NCBI GenBank assembly: GCA_963731745.1
Contig: CAVSWT010000016.1
Location: 288,334-352,333 of the forward strand
Origin: CAVSWT01 sp963731745
GTDB taxonomy: Bacteria > Bacteroidota > Ignavibacteria > Ignavibacteriales > Ignavibacteriaceae
Direction of reading: 5' to 3'
Length of the DNA stretch: 64,000 nt
In this document: piece by piece, positions 1-9,356 of the stretch
Layout: each line of letters starts with the position of its first letter
Position numbering within the stretch: the first letter of the stretch is position 1
Translations under genes and position numbers: made by a program
Notes under the pieces: generated by a model
What the model was told of the DNA's origin: nothing
The model's input: only the letters and a program-made list of their open reading frames with translations
Database searches by the model: none

Positions 1-854
1 TTAATAAAGTTTCTGATTCTGAAATAAACAATTTGATTTCGGAATATGAAACTAAATATGACTTTGCTGATATACTAAAAAAAGGAAAATCAAAACATTC
101 ATCTCTAAGAGATGCAGCAAAAATTGAAATTGGAATTAGAGCATTTTTAGAAGAAGGTAACTTTAAAGGTTTTACAACTACATTTGAAGATCTGCATGGA
201 TTAACTCAACTGCCTGGATTATCAGTTCAAAGATTGATGGCTCAAGGTTATGGTTTTGGAGCTGAGGGTGATTGGAAATCTGCCGCATTGGTTCGCGCAG
301 TCAAAGTAATGTCGGAGGGATTAGAAGGCGGATCATCTTTTATGGAAGACTACACTTATCATCTCAATAGTTCTTCGCAAAAAGTTTTAGGCGCACATAT
401 GCTGGAGATTTGCGAATCTATTGCCGAATCAAAACCTTACCTTGATATTAAGCCATTATCAATTGGCGGAAAAGCTGATCCACCAAGATTGATTTTTAAT
501 ACCAGCGCTGGCCCAGCTGTGAATGCATGCATCGTTGATATGGGGAACAGATTTAGAATGATTCTAAATGAAGTAGAAGTTGTTGATCCTGACAACCCGC
601 TTCCAAAATTGCCAGTAGCAAGAGCACTCTGGATTCCACAACCTAATCTTGAAACCGCTGCATCTGCTTGGATATTAGCAGGCGGTTCACATCATACAGC
701 ATTCAGCAAAGCAATTACAAAAGAATACTTAGAAGATTTTTGTGAGATGATTGGAATTGAATTCTTATTAATAGATGAGTCCACTAATTTATTTGAATTC
801 AAAAAAGAATTAAAATGGAACGATGCATATTATTCCTTAAATAAGAATTTATAA
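1..854 (+). CDS. araA: L-arabinose isomerase, C-terminal part (left edge truncated)
   Basis: The reading frame is open to the left edge, so only about the last 284 residues of a roughly 500-residue enzyme are present; the TTG at 33 is not the real start. The family interconverts L-arabinose and L-ribulose in the cytoplasm. The visible part shows AraA hallmarks: LPGLSVQRLMAQGYGFGAEG, then SFMEDYTYHL, GAHMLEICESIA, IGGKADPPRL, LPVARALWIP and the AGGSHHT segment near the C-terminus, which carries conserved histidines. It lies 4 bases upstream of a HAD phosphatase and heads a same-strand run of sugar genes, so co-transcription is likely. It points to an isomerase route for arabinose in addition to the oxidative route at 47.7-53.3 kb. 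Confidence 0.93.
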   Translation, partial: NKVSDSEINNLISEYETKYDFADILKKGKSKHSSLRDAAKIEIGIRAFLEEGNFKGFTTTFEDLHGLTQLPGLSVQRLMAQGYGFGAEGDWKSAALVRAVKVMSEGLEGGSSFMEDYTYHLNSSSQKVLGAHMLEICESIAESKPYLDIKPLSIGGKADPPRLIFNTSAGPAVNACIVDMGNRFRMILNEVEVVDPDNPLPKLPVARALWIPQPNLETAASAWILAGGSHHTAFSKAITKEYLEDFCEMIGIEFLLIDESTNLFEFKKELKWNDAYYSLNKNL

Positions 855-858
855 ATTC

Positions 859-1455
859 ATGAGTAATTTGTTCCCGATCGATCCCGATGTAAAAGCTATT
901 ATATTTGACTGCGATGGAACTCTTGTTGACTCAATGCCCCTGCACATGAAAGCATGGGAAGAAGCATTCAAGACTAAAAATGAAAAATTTGATTATGATT
1001 TTCTTTTTGCTTCTAAGGGTATGAAGGAAACTGAAATAATTGAGAATTACAATAAAAATTTTAACACAAAAATAAATCCGTCTGAAATTGTAAAAATTAA
1101 ACATCAATATTTCAAAAACCATATTGAAATTGTAAAACCAATAGCGCCCGTTGTTGATGTTGCAAAAAAATATTTTAAAAAATTACCACTTGCTGTTGTT
1201 TCAGGAAGCATACAAGAAATTGTTCATAAAGAGTTAGAAGTGGTTGGAATTCTTCATTTGTTTAATAATATTTTAACCAGCGATGACCCATTTAAACCGA
1301 AACCTTCCCCAGATATATTTTATGCCTCAGCAGAAAATCTAAATGTTAATCCTAAAAATTGTTTAGTTTTTGAAGATGGCGATGCAGGATTAGATGGCGC
1401 AGTGAAAGCAGGCATGAAAACCATTGATATTAGAAAATATTTAGATAATCATTGA
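859..1455 (+). CDS. HAD-superfamily sugar phosphatase (YqaB / beta-phosphoglucomutase-like)
   Basis: This 198-residue cytoplasmic protein has the full HAD motif set: the nucleophile and general acid in FDCDGT (D17, D19), motif II VVSGS, the conserved Lys in PFKPKPSPD and the acidic motif IV FEDGDAGLDGAVKAGM. Its length and helical cap after motif I fit subfamily I phosphatases. The motif IV pattern and the following TIDIR resemble YqaB, a fructose-1-phosphate phosphatase, more than a true phosphoglucomutase. It sits between araA and a zinc dehydrogenase with very short gaps, so a role in clearing sugar phosphates or making a free ketose or polyol is plausible but inferred. The ATG follows the araA stop by 4 bases and has no strong Shine-Dalgarno sequence, which suggests translational coupling. 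Confidence 0.85.
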   Translation: MSNLFPIDPDVKAIIFDCDGTLVDSMPLHMKAWEEAFKTKNEKFDYDFLFASKGMKETEIIENYNKNFNTKINPSEIVKIKHQYFKNHIEIVKPIAPVVDVAKKYFKKLPLAVVSGSIQEIVHKELEVVGILHLFNNILTSDDPFKPKPSPDIFYASAENLNVNPKNCLVFEDGDAGLDGAVKAGMKTIDIRKYLDNH

Positions 1456-1465
1456 AAGTAGTAAA

Positions 1466-2506
1466 TTGAAAAAAGCTTCCTTTACAGGTATCGGTAAAAT
1501 TGAAATTGTAGAAGGCGATAAACCTAAATTACAAAATGAGCATGATGTACTTCTAAAAATTCATACTGTTGGAATATGCGGTTCCGACATGCATTATTAT
1601 AAAGAAGGAAAAATCGGTGAACAAATAATAAAATTTCCATTCACTGCCGGACATGAATGTTCAGCTACTGTTGAGGAAGTCGGCGAAAAAGTTACGCATG
1701 TTAAAAAAGGTGATTTAGTTGCAGTTGAACCGAACGTTGCATGTCACCATTGTGAACAGTGTGAACGCGATAGAGAAAACACCTGTCTGAACCAAAAATT
1801 TTTAGGCGCACCTGGCCAACTTGACGGCGGCTTAGCGGAATATATTGTAATGCCCGAATCAAATTGTTTCACAGTTCCAAATAATTTTACGGGAGAAATG
1901 GCTGCTCTAATTGAACCTTTATCCATTGGATATTACTCAGCCACATTTGTAAAAAAAATAGAACATGTAGATTCAATTGCAATTCTAGGTGTTGGGCCGA
2001 TTGGGCTAACCGTACTTCATGCTTTAAAAGCTATGGGGTATAAAAATTTTTATGTTACTGACAAATTGGACTATAGATTAATAGCCGCTAATGCTGCCGG
2101 TGCAGACATCGTCGGCAATCCTGATAAAGAAGACGTTGTCTCATTATTCCAAGTACAAAATCCTCAACTTTTTGATGTAGTTGTTGAGTGCTGCGGCAAG
2201 CAGGAAGCTATTGATCAAGCTGTTGAACTTTTAAAACCGGGCGGACTTCTTTTAATTGTAGGTATCCCCGAAGTTGATAGAATTTCATTTGACATCAGCA
2301 AAGCACGGCGAAAGGAGATAACAATTCAGAATGTGAGACGGCAAAATAATGCTGTTCAGCCATCCATAGATTTTACGGCTGAAGGCAATTGGGCACCTGA
2401 CTCCATGATAACACATCGATTTCCAGTTGAGAGAGCGGATGAAGCATTTCAGATTGTAAATGATTATAAAGATGGCGTAATAAAAGCCATGATTAATTTT
2501 CAATAA
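1466..2506 (+). CDS. Zinc-dependent sorbitol/polyol dehydrogenase (medium-chain ADH)
   Basis: A 346-residue medium-chain dehydrogenase of the sorbitol/threonine dehydrogenase type. Catalytic-zinc residues are C38 in GICGSDMHYY and H63-E64 in AGHECSATVEEVG, with E150 in LIEPLS. A structural-zinc loop has four cysteines at about 93, 96, 99 and 107 (CHHCEQC then ENTC). A Rossmann motif GVGPIG lies at 175-180, which predicts NAD(P) binding. The frame opens with a TTG codon at 1466, 10 bases after the upstream stop; no in-frame ATG lies between, so TTG is the best start. It follows a sugar phosphatase and precedes the fucose genes by 44 bases. The substrate is unknown: an alditol or aldose linked to arabinose or fucose use is the likely class. 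Confidence 0.88.
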   Translation: MKKASFTGIGKIEIVEGDKPKLQNEHDVLLKIHTVGICGSDMHYYKEGKIGEQIIKFPFTAGHECSATVEEVGEKVTHVKKGDLVAVEPNVACHHCEQCERDRENTCLNQKFLGAPGQLDGGLAEYIVMPESNCFTVPNNFTGEMAALIEPLSIGYYSATFVKKIEHVDSIAILGVGPIGLTVLHALKAMGYKNFYVTDKLDYRLIAANAAGADIVGNPDKEDVVSLFQVQNPQLFDVVVECCGKQEAIDQAVELLKPGGLLLIVGIPEVDRISFDISKARRKEITIQNVRRQNNAVQPSIDFTAEGNWAPDSMITHRFPVERADEAFQIVNDYKDGVIKAMINFQ

Positions 2507-2550
2507 ATCAGCAATATAAATTTTTAAAATAATTTTATTTAACTTACCAT

Positions 2551-3855
2551 ATGCCAATTAAAATTACCGAAGCAATAGCAAAAGATATCAGGTTCCCTAC
2601 CAGTCGGTTTTTAGATGGATCCGATGCGATGAACCCTGATCCAGATTATTCAGCCGCTTATCTAATTCTTAAAACTGATTCCGCGGATGGTGTTGAAGGT
2701 CATGGTTTAACTTTCACAATTGGAAGAGGAAATGAAATTTGCGTACAAGCCATAAAGTCAATGTCATATTTGGTAGTTGGTAAAACTCTGGAATCATTTA
2801 CTAAAGACATGGGAAAATTTTGGAAGATGATGATGAGCGATAGTCAGCTTAGATGGCTTGGCCCGGAAAAAGGCGTCATTCATCTTGCAGCAGGAGCAAT
2901 CATAAATGCAGTTTGGGATTTATATGCCAAAGTTGAAAAAAAACCTTTATGGAAATTGCTCATTGATATGACGCCTGAAGAATTTATTTCATGTCTGGAT
3001 TTCACTTACATTACTGACGCAATTACGAAAGCAGAAGCATTAGAAATTTTAAAAAAGAATGAAGCCACTAAACAAGAACGAATTAATTATTTAATTAATA
3101 ACGGTTATCCGGCTTATACTACATCAGCCGGCTGGCTTGGCTACAGTGATGAAAAAATAAAAAGACTTTGCCGTGAAGCTAAAAGCGATGGATGGAAATA
3201 CTTAAAAATGAAAGTCGGCTCGAACCTTGCGGATGATAAAAGAAGAGCGGCAATAATCAAAAAAGAAATTGGCTCTGAGATGAAGCTTATGATGGACGCA
3301 AATCAAAAATGGGATGTTGACGAAGCTATAGAATATGTAAAAGAGCTGGCTGAATTTAATCCATGGTGGATTGAAGAACCGACAAGCCCTGATGATATTC
3401 TGGGACATAAAAAAATAGCGGATGCAGTTCATCCAATAAAAGTTGCGACTGGCGAACATTGTCAAAATAGAGTTATATTCAAACAGTTGATTACTTCAGG
3501 AGCGATTGATATTTGCCAAATTGATAGCTGCCGTTTGGGCGGAGTGAATGAAGTTTTAGCTGTAATGCTGATGGCAAAAAAATATAACGTACCCGTTTGT
3601 CCGCATGCCGGCGGAGTTGGGCTTTGTGAATACGTTCAGCATCTTTCCATAATCGATTTTATTTATATCTCTGCTTCAACAGAGGGTAGAGTTATAGAGT
3701 TTGTTGATCATCTTCATGAACATTTTTTAGATCCGGTTGTAATAAAAAATAGTGCATACATGCCGCCTACAAAACCAGGATACAGCATTGAGATGAAAAC
3801 TGAAAGTTTAATTGAATACTCTTTTCCGGACGGTAAAATTTGGCAGACAAAATAA
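2551..3855 (+). CDS. fucD: L-fuconate dehydratase (enolase superfamily)
   Basis: A 434-residue enolase-superfamily enzyme that removes water from L-fuconate to give 2-keto-3-deoxy-L-fuconate. The catalytic set known for Xanthomonas campestris fuconate dehydratase is all visible, shifted by one residue: K219 and K221 in LKMKVG, metal ligands D249 (MMDANQ), E275 (WIEEPT) and E302 (TGEHC), the D325/H352 dyad (CQID and CPHAGG), and E383 in GRVIEFVDHL. The N-terminal capping domain contains TIGRGNE, which is typical of this subfamily. The neighbours are the other five steps of oxidative fucose breakdown, so the substrate call is firm for this enzyme class. The ATG at 2551 has only weak upstream purines. 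Confidence 0.95.
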   Translation: MPIKITEAIAKDIRFPTSRFLDGSDAMNPDPDYSAAYLILKTDSADGVEGHGLTFTIGRGNEICVQAIKSMSYLVVGKTLESFTKDMGKFWKMMMSDSQLRWLGPEKGVIHLAAGAIINAVWDLYAKVEKKPLWKLLIDMTPEEFISCLDFTYITDAITKAEALEILKKNEATKQERINYLINNGYPAYTTSAGWLGYSDEKIKRLCREAKSDGWKYLKMKVGSNLADDKRRAAIIKKEIGSEMKLMMDANQKWDVDEAIEYVKELAEFNPWWIEEPTSPDDILGHKKIADAVHPIKVATGEHCQNRVIFKQLITSGAIDICQIDSCRLGGVNEVLAVMLMAKKYNVPVCPHAGGVGLCEYVQHLSIIDFIYISASTEGRVIEFVDHLHEHFLDPVVIKNSAYMPPTKPGYSIEMKTESLIEYSFPDGKIWQTK

Positions 3856-3891
3856 TTTTTTAAATTTTAAAAAGAAGATATAAATAATAAC

Positions 3892-4671
3892 ATGGAATCA
3901 TTTTCATTAAAAAATAAAACAGCAATCATAACCGGCGGAGGCAGCGGAATAGGTGAAGCTATTTCTCAAAAATTTGCTGCCAGCGGTGCCTCAGTCCATA
4001 TTTTGGATTTCAATAAACAGAATGGCGAGTCTGTAGCAAATAAAATAACGACTCAAAACCATTCTGCTGAATTTCATTTCTGTGATGTTTCTAATCAAAA
4101 AGAAGTCGTTGAAATCATTAATGAAATTGAATCAAAATCCGCTATCAACATATTAGTTAATAATGCCGGAGTTGCACATGTCGGTAATCTTGAAAAAACT
4201 TCTGAGGCCGACATTGACAGACTTTATCAGATAAACATTAAAGGTGTTTATAATTGTCTTTTTGCCGTTATTCCATTCATGAAACAACGAAGAACAGGAT
4301 GTATTTTAAATATGGCTTCCATTGCCGCCGTGTTAGGAATTTCAGATAGGTTTGCATATTCAATGACGAAGGGTGCTGTACTATCTATGACATATTCTAT
4401 AGCCAAAGATTATATTAATTATGGAATTCGCTGCAATTCAATTTCTCCTGCAAGAATTCATACTCCCTTTGTTGATGGGTTTATTTCTAAAAATTATCCT
4501 GGCAAAGAGCAAGAGATGTTTGACAATTTATCGAAAACCCAACCGATAGGCAGAATGGGTAAACCTGAAGAAGTTGCCGATCTTGCGTTATATCTGTGTT
4601 CAGATAAATCCGGATTTATTACTGGAACAAACTTCCCCATCGATGGCGGTTTTATTAAATTAAATTCTTAA
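3892..4671 (+). CDS. Short-chain dehydrogenase, probable 2-keto-3-deoxy-L-fuconate dehydrogenase
   Basis: A 259-residue classical SDR. It has the nucleotide-binding glycine motif TGGGSGIG (14-21), NNAG at 90-93, and a catalytic Ser143/Tyr156/Lys160 set (MASIAAV, then YSMTK). It ends in the usual SGFITGTNFPIDGG segment. In the L-fucose oxidative pathway an SDR oxidises the C4 hydroxyl of 2-keto-3-deoxy-L-fuconate with NAD to give the 2,4-diketo acid. Its position directly between the dehydratase and the diketo-acid hydrolase supports that role over the other SDR at 6418, which resembles L-fucose dehydrogenases. A swap of roles between the two SDRs cannot be excluded by eye. The Shine-Dalgarno-like AAGAAGA lies upstream of the ATG. 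Confidence 0.87.
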   Translation: MESFSLKNKTAIITGGGSGIGEAISQKFAASGASVHILDFNKQNGESVANKITTQNHSAEFHFCDVSNQKEVVEIINEIESKSAINILVNNAGVAHVGNLEKTSEADIDRLYQINIKGVYNCLFAVIPFMKQRRTGCILNMASIAAVLGISDRFAYSMTKGAVLSMTYSIAKDYINYGIRCNSISPARIHTPFVDGFISKNYPGKEQEMFDNLSKTQPIGRMGKPEEVADLALYLCSDKSGFITGTNFPIDGGFIKLNS

Positions 4672-4680
4672 AGGAGAAAA

Positions 4681-5550
4681 ATGAAATTAATTCGATTTGG
4701 AGAAAATGGAAAAGAAAAACCCGGTTTGATTTTATCGGATGGTTCTAGAAGAGATGTGAGTGAATATGTAAATGATTATGATGAGTCTTTTTTTGAAAAT
4801 GAAGGAATTGAAAAACTTCAAAAAATTGTGAATGAAAAAGGTACTAACCTTCCAAAAATAAGTGATGAAATTAGACTCGGGCCTCCAATATTTAAACCTT
4901 CTAAAATAATTTGTGTAGGATTAAATTATGCAAGTCATGCAAAAGAAAGCGGCATGTCAGTTCCAGCCGAACCGGTTTTATTCTTTAAAGCACCGTCTGC
5001 TGTTACCGGTCCTAATGATAATATTATAATTCCGAAGAATAGTAAAAAAACTGATTGGGAAGTTGAACTTGCAATTGTTATTGGAAAAAGAGGAACGTAC
5101 GTTGACGAATCAAATGCACTTGATTATGTAGCCGGTTATATGTTACATAATGATGTGAGTGAAAGAGAATTTCAACTGGAAAGAAGCGGACAATGGGTTA
5201 AAGGGAAAAGTGCCGATACATTCGCGCCCATCGGGCCGTTCATTGCAACAAAAGAAGAAATAAAAGATGCAGGTAAGTTAGATCTGTGGCTAAAATTAAA
5301 TGGCAAAATGATGCAGTCATCCAATACTTCAGACTTAGTTTTTAATGTTGTGCAGCTTGTAAGCTACATAAGTCAATTTATGACTTTAGTCGGCGGTGAT
5401 ATAATTTCAACCGGAACTCCTTTTGGCGTTGGCTTGGGATTAAAACCGCAAAGCTATTTAAAACATGGCGACGTTATTGAGTTAGGAGTTGAAGGTTTAG
5501 GTTCAGCAAAGCAAAATGTAAAATCATGGGAGAGTGCATATAAAAGTTAA
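4681..5550 (+). CDS. FAH-family 2,4-diketo-3-deoxy-L-fuconate hydrolase
   Basis: A 289-residue fumarylacetoacetate-hydrolase-family protein. The FAH core starts near residue 75 (KIICVGLNYASHAKESG). The divalent-metal site is visible as E127-x-E129 in WEVELAIVIG and D158 in LHNDVSER, followed by GQWVKGKSADTFAPIGP. The predicted reaction is hydrolytic cleavage of 2,4-diketo-3-deoxy-L-fuconate to pyruvate and L-lactate. Operon position supports this: it lies 9 bases after the SDR and 6 bases before the lactonase, and lactate-oxidation genes follow. The start has one of the best ribosome-binding sites of the window (AAAGGAGAAAAATG). A second FAH protein at 49247-50080 is of a different, dehydratase-like subtype. 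Confidence 0.9.
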   Translation: MKLIRFGENGKEKPGLILSDGSRRDVSEYVNDYDESFFENEGIEKLQKIVNEKGTNLPKISDEIRLGPPIFKPSKIICVGLNYASHAKESGMSVPAEPVLFFKAPSAVTGPNDNIIIPKNSKKTDWEVELAIVIGKRGTYVDESNALDYVAGYMLHNDVSEREFQLERSGQWVKGKSADTFAPIGPFIATKEEIKDAGKLDLWLKLNGKMMQSSNTSDLVFNVVQLVSYISQFMTLVGGDIISTGTPFGVGLGLKPQSYLKHGDVIELGVEGLGSAKQNVKSWESAYKS

Positions 5551-5556
5551 TTTTAA

Positions 5557-6393
5557 ATGATAATAGACTCACATCAGCATTTTTGGATTTACAATCCCGT
5601 AAGAGATGCGTGGATTGATGACACTATGAAAATTCTCCAAAGAGATTTTTTGCCTGAACACCTCTCCCCTATTTTAAATGAATTATCAATTAACGGTACT
5701 ATTTCAGTTCAAGCAGATCAATCGGAAGACGAAACAGAATTTCTGCTAGACCTTGCTCAAAAAAATAAATTCATTCTAGGTGTTGTCGGCTGGATAGATC
5801 TTAAAGCAAAAAATGTTGAAGAAAGATTGGAATATTTTTCTTCTTATAAAAAATTAAAAGGATTCAGGCATATTGTTCAGGCAGAACCGGATGCTAATTT
5901 TTTGTTTGATGAAAAATTCCAGAATGGAATTAGTTTATTAAACAAATATAATTTCACTTACGATATTTTAATTTTTCCTCATCAGCTGCCATCCGCAATC
6001 AAGTTCGTCAAAAATAATTCTGATCAAAAATTTATTTTAGATCATATTGCCAAACCTTATATTAGAAGAAATGAAATTAAACCGTGGGCAAGAGATATTA
6101 TAGAACTTGCTAAAAGTCCAAATATATTTTGTAAACTTTCAGGTATTATAACCGAAGCTGATCACAAAAATTGGAAAGCAGAAGATATTTTCCCATACCT
6201 CGATATAATTACTGAAGCATTTGGAATTGATAGATTATTGTTTGGATCTGATTGGCCTGTCTGCTTATTAGGCGGGTCTTATAAACACACACTGGATTTA
6301 ATTAAAGAATATTTTAAAAATGAATCAGAAGAAACTAGAGAAAAGATTTTCAGTAAGAATGCCATATCATTTTATGGAATTGAAGTTAATTAG
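5557..6393 (+). CDS. Amidohydrolase, probable L-fuconolactonase
   Basis: A 278-residue TIM-barrel metal hydrolase of the amidohydrolase_2 / COG3618 type. The N-terminal metal motif is HQHFW (6-10). Later signatures are GFRHIVQAEPDANFL, the barrel-strand histidine in LDHIAKPYIR, KLSGIITEADH and the metal-binding Asp in LLFGSDWPVCLLGG near residue 231. Lactonases of this family hydrolyse sugar lactones such as L-fucono-1,5-lactone. In this operon it would open the lactone made by the dehydrogenase at 6418 and feed L-fuconate dehydratase. It is cytoplasmic, with no signal peptide. The start codon follows the previous stop by 6 bases. Confidence 0.89.
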   Translation: MIIDSHQHFWIYNPVRDAWIDDTMKILQRDFLPEHLSPILNELSINGTISVQADQSEDETEFLLDLAQKNKFILGVVGWIDLKAKNVEERLEYFSSYKKLKGFRHIVQAEPDANFLFDEKFQNGISLLNKYNFTYDILIFPHQLPSAIKFVKNNSDQKFILDHIAKPYIRRNEIKPWARDIIELAKSPNIFCKLSGIITEADHKNWKAEDIFPYLDIITEAFGIDRLLFGSDWPVCLLGGSYKHTLDLIKEYFKNESEETREKIFSKNAISFYGIEVN

Positions 6394-6417
6394 TTAAAAG
6401 AAATAAAGGTCAATTAA

Positions 6418-7209
6418 ATGGATTTAGGAATTAAAAATAAAGTAATGATCGTAACCGGGGGCTCAAAAGGAATTGGCGAAGGAATTACAAGGCTTATTGC
6501 GGACGAAGGAGCCATACCCATCATTGCCAGCCGGGATACAAAAAGCGGGAAAGAATTAGAACAAGAATTAAAAAATTCTTCTAAGGAAGCTCATTTCATT
6601 GATGTTGAATTATCATCAAAAGAAAACTGCAAGTTGGTAATTGATGAAACATTAAAAAAGTACGGGAAGATTGACGCTTTAATAAATAACGCTGGAATGA
6701 ATGATGGAGTCGGGTTGGAAAATGGAAGCCCTGAAAAATTTATTGATTCATTTCATAAAAATTTATTTCATAATTATTATCTTGCTCATTACGCTATAGA
6801 TGCATTGAAAAAAACCAAAGGATCAATATTAAATATCAGTTCTAAAACAGCGGTTACCGGACAAGGTAACACATCGGGCTATGCGGCTTCAAAAGGCGCA
6901 CAGCTCGCATTAACACGTGAGTGGGCGGTTGAACTTTTACCATATAATATCCGTGTCAACGCAGTAATACCGGCTGAAGTGATGACGCCGTTGTATGAAA
7001 AATGGCTTAACAGGTTTGATAATCCGGATCAAAAGTTAAAAGATATTAAAAGCAATATTCCTTTGGGCAATAGAATGACAACCACAAAAGAAATTGCTTC
7101 AATGGTTGTTTATTTAGTTTCAGAACAAGCTTCGCATATTACCGGACAAATAATTTATGTTGATGGAGGTTATGTTCATCTTGATCGATCTTTAGCAGGG
7201 CTAAAATAA
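6418..7209 (+). CDS. Short-chain dehydrogenase, probable L-fucose dehydrogenase
   Basis: A 263-residue SDR beginning MDLGIKNKVMIVTGG, an opening typical of L-fucose dehydrogenases. The cofactor loop TGGSKGIG is at 13-20, NNAG at about 90, and the catalytic set is S142, Y155 and K159 (YAASKG). It is predicted to oxidise L-fucose to L-fuconolactone with NAD(P), the first step of the pathway encoded around it. It lies 24 bases after the lactonase and 26 bases before the fucose permease. The pairing with lactonase and transporter is why this SDR, rather than the one at 3892, is assigned the first oxidation. Confidence 0.87.
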   Translation: MDLGIKNKVMIVTGGSKGIGEGITRLIADEGAIPIIASRDTKSGKELEQELKNSSKEAHFIDVELSSKENCKLVIDETLKKYGKIDALINNAGMNDGVGLENGSPEKFIDSFHKNLFHNYYLAHYAIDALKKTKGSILNISSKTAVTGQGNTSGYAASKGAQLALTREWAVELLPYNIRVNAVIPAEVMTPLYEKWLNRFDNPDQKLKDIKSNIPLGNRMTTTKEIASMVVYLVSEQASHITGQIIYVDGGYVHLDRSLAGLK

Positions 7210-7235
7210 ATTTAAATTAATCTTTAAGAGAAATT

Positions 7236-8516
7236 ATGGAAAATAATGCAGCGGGTACAAAAGCACGTTCACTAAAAATTACCCTTCCATTAATTTTGGT
7301 GACTACTCTTTTTTTCATGTGGGGATTAGCCAATAATATGACCGATACATTATTGGCAGCTTTCAAAAAAATAATGAGTATGTCCGACTTCCAGACTTCA
7401 TGGATTCAAGTTGCATTCTATGGCTCTTATTTTGTGCTTGCTTTGCCTGCCGCAATATTTATAAAAAAATATACTTATAAATCCGGTATTTTATTGGGAC
7501 TCGGATTATTTATTACGGGATCGCTTTTATTTTATCCTGCAAGCACTGAAATGCTTTACTCTTATTTTTTAATTGCATTATTCATTTTAGCAGGCGGCTT
7601 ATCAATTCTTGAAACATCATCCAATCCCTACATAGTAGCGATGGGCCCCGAAGAAACTGGAGTTAGAAGATTAAATTTTGCCCAATCATTTAATCCTATT
7701 GGTTCAATAACAGGAGTGCTGCTCAGTAAGTTATTTATACTTTCACATTTAAACTCTGCGAATGCGGTACAAAGAGCAGAAATGTCGGCGGAACAATTGA
7801 AGTCAATGCAGCATCAAGAATTATTTGCTGTAATGGGACCTTATGTAGGAGTAGCATTTTTATTAGTCATCATATGGATTGCTATTGCAACAGTTAAAAT
7901 GCCTAAAGCTTCTGATGCAGGGCCGGAAATTAATTTAATTGCAACTGCAAAAAGATTAATCAAAAATAAAAATTATGTATGGGCTGTCGTTGCTCAGTTC
8001 TTTTATGTAGGTGCACAGATTGGTGTTTGGTCTTTCACCATTCGTTATGTAATGCAGGAATTAAATTTAAATGAAGATCAAGCTTCATCATATTATCTTG
8101 CTTCGCTAGCTTTATTTATGGCTTCGCGATTTATTTGTACTGCTTTGATGAAATATATTTCTCCCAAAAATCTTCTGAGCATACTTTCGGTCTTAGGGTT
8201 TATACTTACACTTTTAGTGATTACTACCGGCGGCTATGTTGGAGTAATTTCTTTAGTAGGAATTTCAGGATGTATGTCTTTAATGTTTCCAACAATTTAT
8301 GGAATGGGAATTAGAGGTTTAGGCAATGATACTAAAATAGGCGGCTCCGGATTAATTATGGCTATTTTAGGAGGTGCAGTTTTAACCGCTGTTCAAGGGC
8401 AAGTTTCAGATGCTACTGGAAGTATTAATTACGCTTACTTAGTTCCATTAATATGTTTTGTGGTAATAGGCTTTTACTCAGCTTTAGTCCCTCATAAAGC
8501 GTTTGCTGCAAATTGA
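7236..8516 (+). CDS. fucP: L-fucose:H+ symporter (FucP-type MFS permease)
   Basis: A 426-residue inner-membrane protein with about 12 hydrophobic helices. The first starts near residue 14 (ITLPLILVTTLFFMWGLANN). The MWGLANNMTDTLLAAFKK signature is the FucP mark, together with FIKKYTYKSGILLG in the loop between helices 2 and 3 and an ETSSNPYI motif in helix 4 that continues to NFAQSFNPIG. FucP-family carriers import L-fucose with protons; relatives carry glucose or galactose. Its place at the end of a fucose catabolic operon makes fucose the best substrate. A ribosome site AAGAGA precedes the ATG. The 96-base gap to lutA holds no obvious hairpin, so read-through into lutABC is possible. Confidence 0.92.
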   Translation: MENNAAGTKARSLKITLPLILVTTLFFMWGLANNMTDTLLAAFKKIMSMSDFQTSWIQVAFYGSYFVLALPAAIFIKKYTYKSGILLGLGLFITGSLLFYPASTEMLYSYFLIALFILAGGLSILETSSNPYIVAMGPEETGVRRLNFAQSFNPIGSITGVLLSKLFILSHLNSANAVQRAEMSAEQLKSMQHQELFAVMGPYVGVAFLLVIIWIAIATVKMPKASDAGPEINLIATAKRLIKNKNYVWAVVAQFFYVGAQIGVWSFTIRYVMQELNLNEDQASSYYLASLALFMASRFICTALMKYISPKNLLSILSVLGFILTLLVITTGGYVGVISLVGISGCMSLMFPTIYGMGIRGLGNDTKIGGSGLIMAILGGAVLTAVQGQVSDATGSINYAYLVPLICFVVIGFYSALVPHKAFAAN

Positions 8517-8612
8517 GATTTAATAAAATTGATAAACTGTATCTGATCTCAAAATAATTTAGGATAATGATTTAAAGATGTTTTATTCTATCGTATTAAA
8601 AAATTTAATTGC

Positions 8613-9356
8613 ATGACCGTTGGATTATTCATTCCGTGTTATGTAAATCAATTTTACCCTCAAGTGGGAATTGCTTCTTTAGAAATTCTGGAACGCTTGA
8701 ATGTAAAAGTTGTTTACCCATTTAATCAAACTTGCTGCGGACAGCCAATGGCTAATTCAGGATTTGAAACCAACTCGGTTGACACTTACAGACTTTTTGT
8801 TAAAAACTTTAATTCATTCGATTACATTGTTGCCCCCTCAGGAAGCTGTGTTCATCATGTAAAACATCATTATGATATTTTAGAACAGACAGAGGATGTT
8901 AGACATATAAGAGAAAATACTTTTGAGTTATGTGAATTTTTAGTAAAAGTTTTAAAGGCAGAAAACTTAAATGCATCTTTTCCCTATCGTGTTGGCCTGC
9001 ATCAAAGCTGTCATGGGTTAAGAGGATTGAATTTGGGTAAACCCTCTGAAATAATGGATGAAAATTTTTCGATTACAAAAACCTTATTAAAAAATATTAA
9101 AGACATTCAGTTGGTTCCATTGGATAGAGAAGATGAATGCTGCGGTTTCGGAGGCACCTTTGCCGTTACGGAAGAAGCTGTATCTATTAAAATGGGAGTT
9201 GATAGAATTAATGATCACATAAATCATGAGGCACAAGTTATAACTGCAACTGATATGTCATGTTTGATGCATCTTGAAGGAATTGTTAAGCGAAGAAATT
9301 TAAATATAAAAATAATGCACATTGCTGAAATTTTGAATTCAACTGAGAACTCATAA
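8613..9356 (+). CDS. lutA: L-lactate oxidation subunit LutA (CCG-domain Fe-S protein)
   Basis: A 247-residue protein with two cysteine-rich CCG domains: TCCGQPM at about 40-46 and ECCGFGGTF near 177. It also shows the N-terminal FIPCYVNQFYP and the conserved LHQSCHGLRGL segment. LutA is one subunit of the LutABC iron-sulfur complex that oxidises L-lactate to pyruvate. The stop overlaps the lutB start by one base, so the two are translationally coupled. Its location right after a fucose pathway that yields L-lactate gives it an obvious metabolic job here. Confidence 0.94.
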   Translation: MTVGLFIPCYVNQFYPQVGIASLEILERLNVKVVYPFNQTCCGQPMANSGFETNSVDTYRLFVKNFNSFDYIVAPSGSCVHHVKHHYDILEQTEDVRHIRENTFELCEFLVKVLKAENLNASFPYRVGLHQSCHGLRGLNLGKPSEIMDENFSITKTLLKNIKDIQLVPLDREDECCGFGGTFAVTEEAVSIKMGVDRINDHINHEAQVITATDMSCLMHLEGIVKRRNLNIKIMHIAEILNSTENS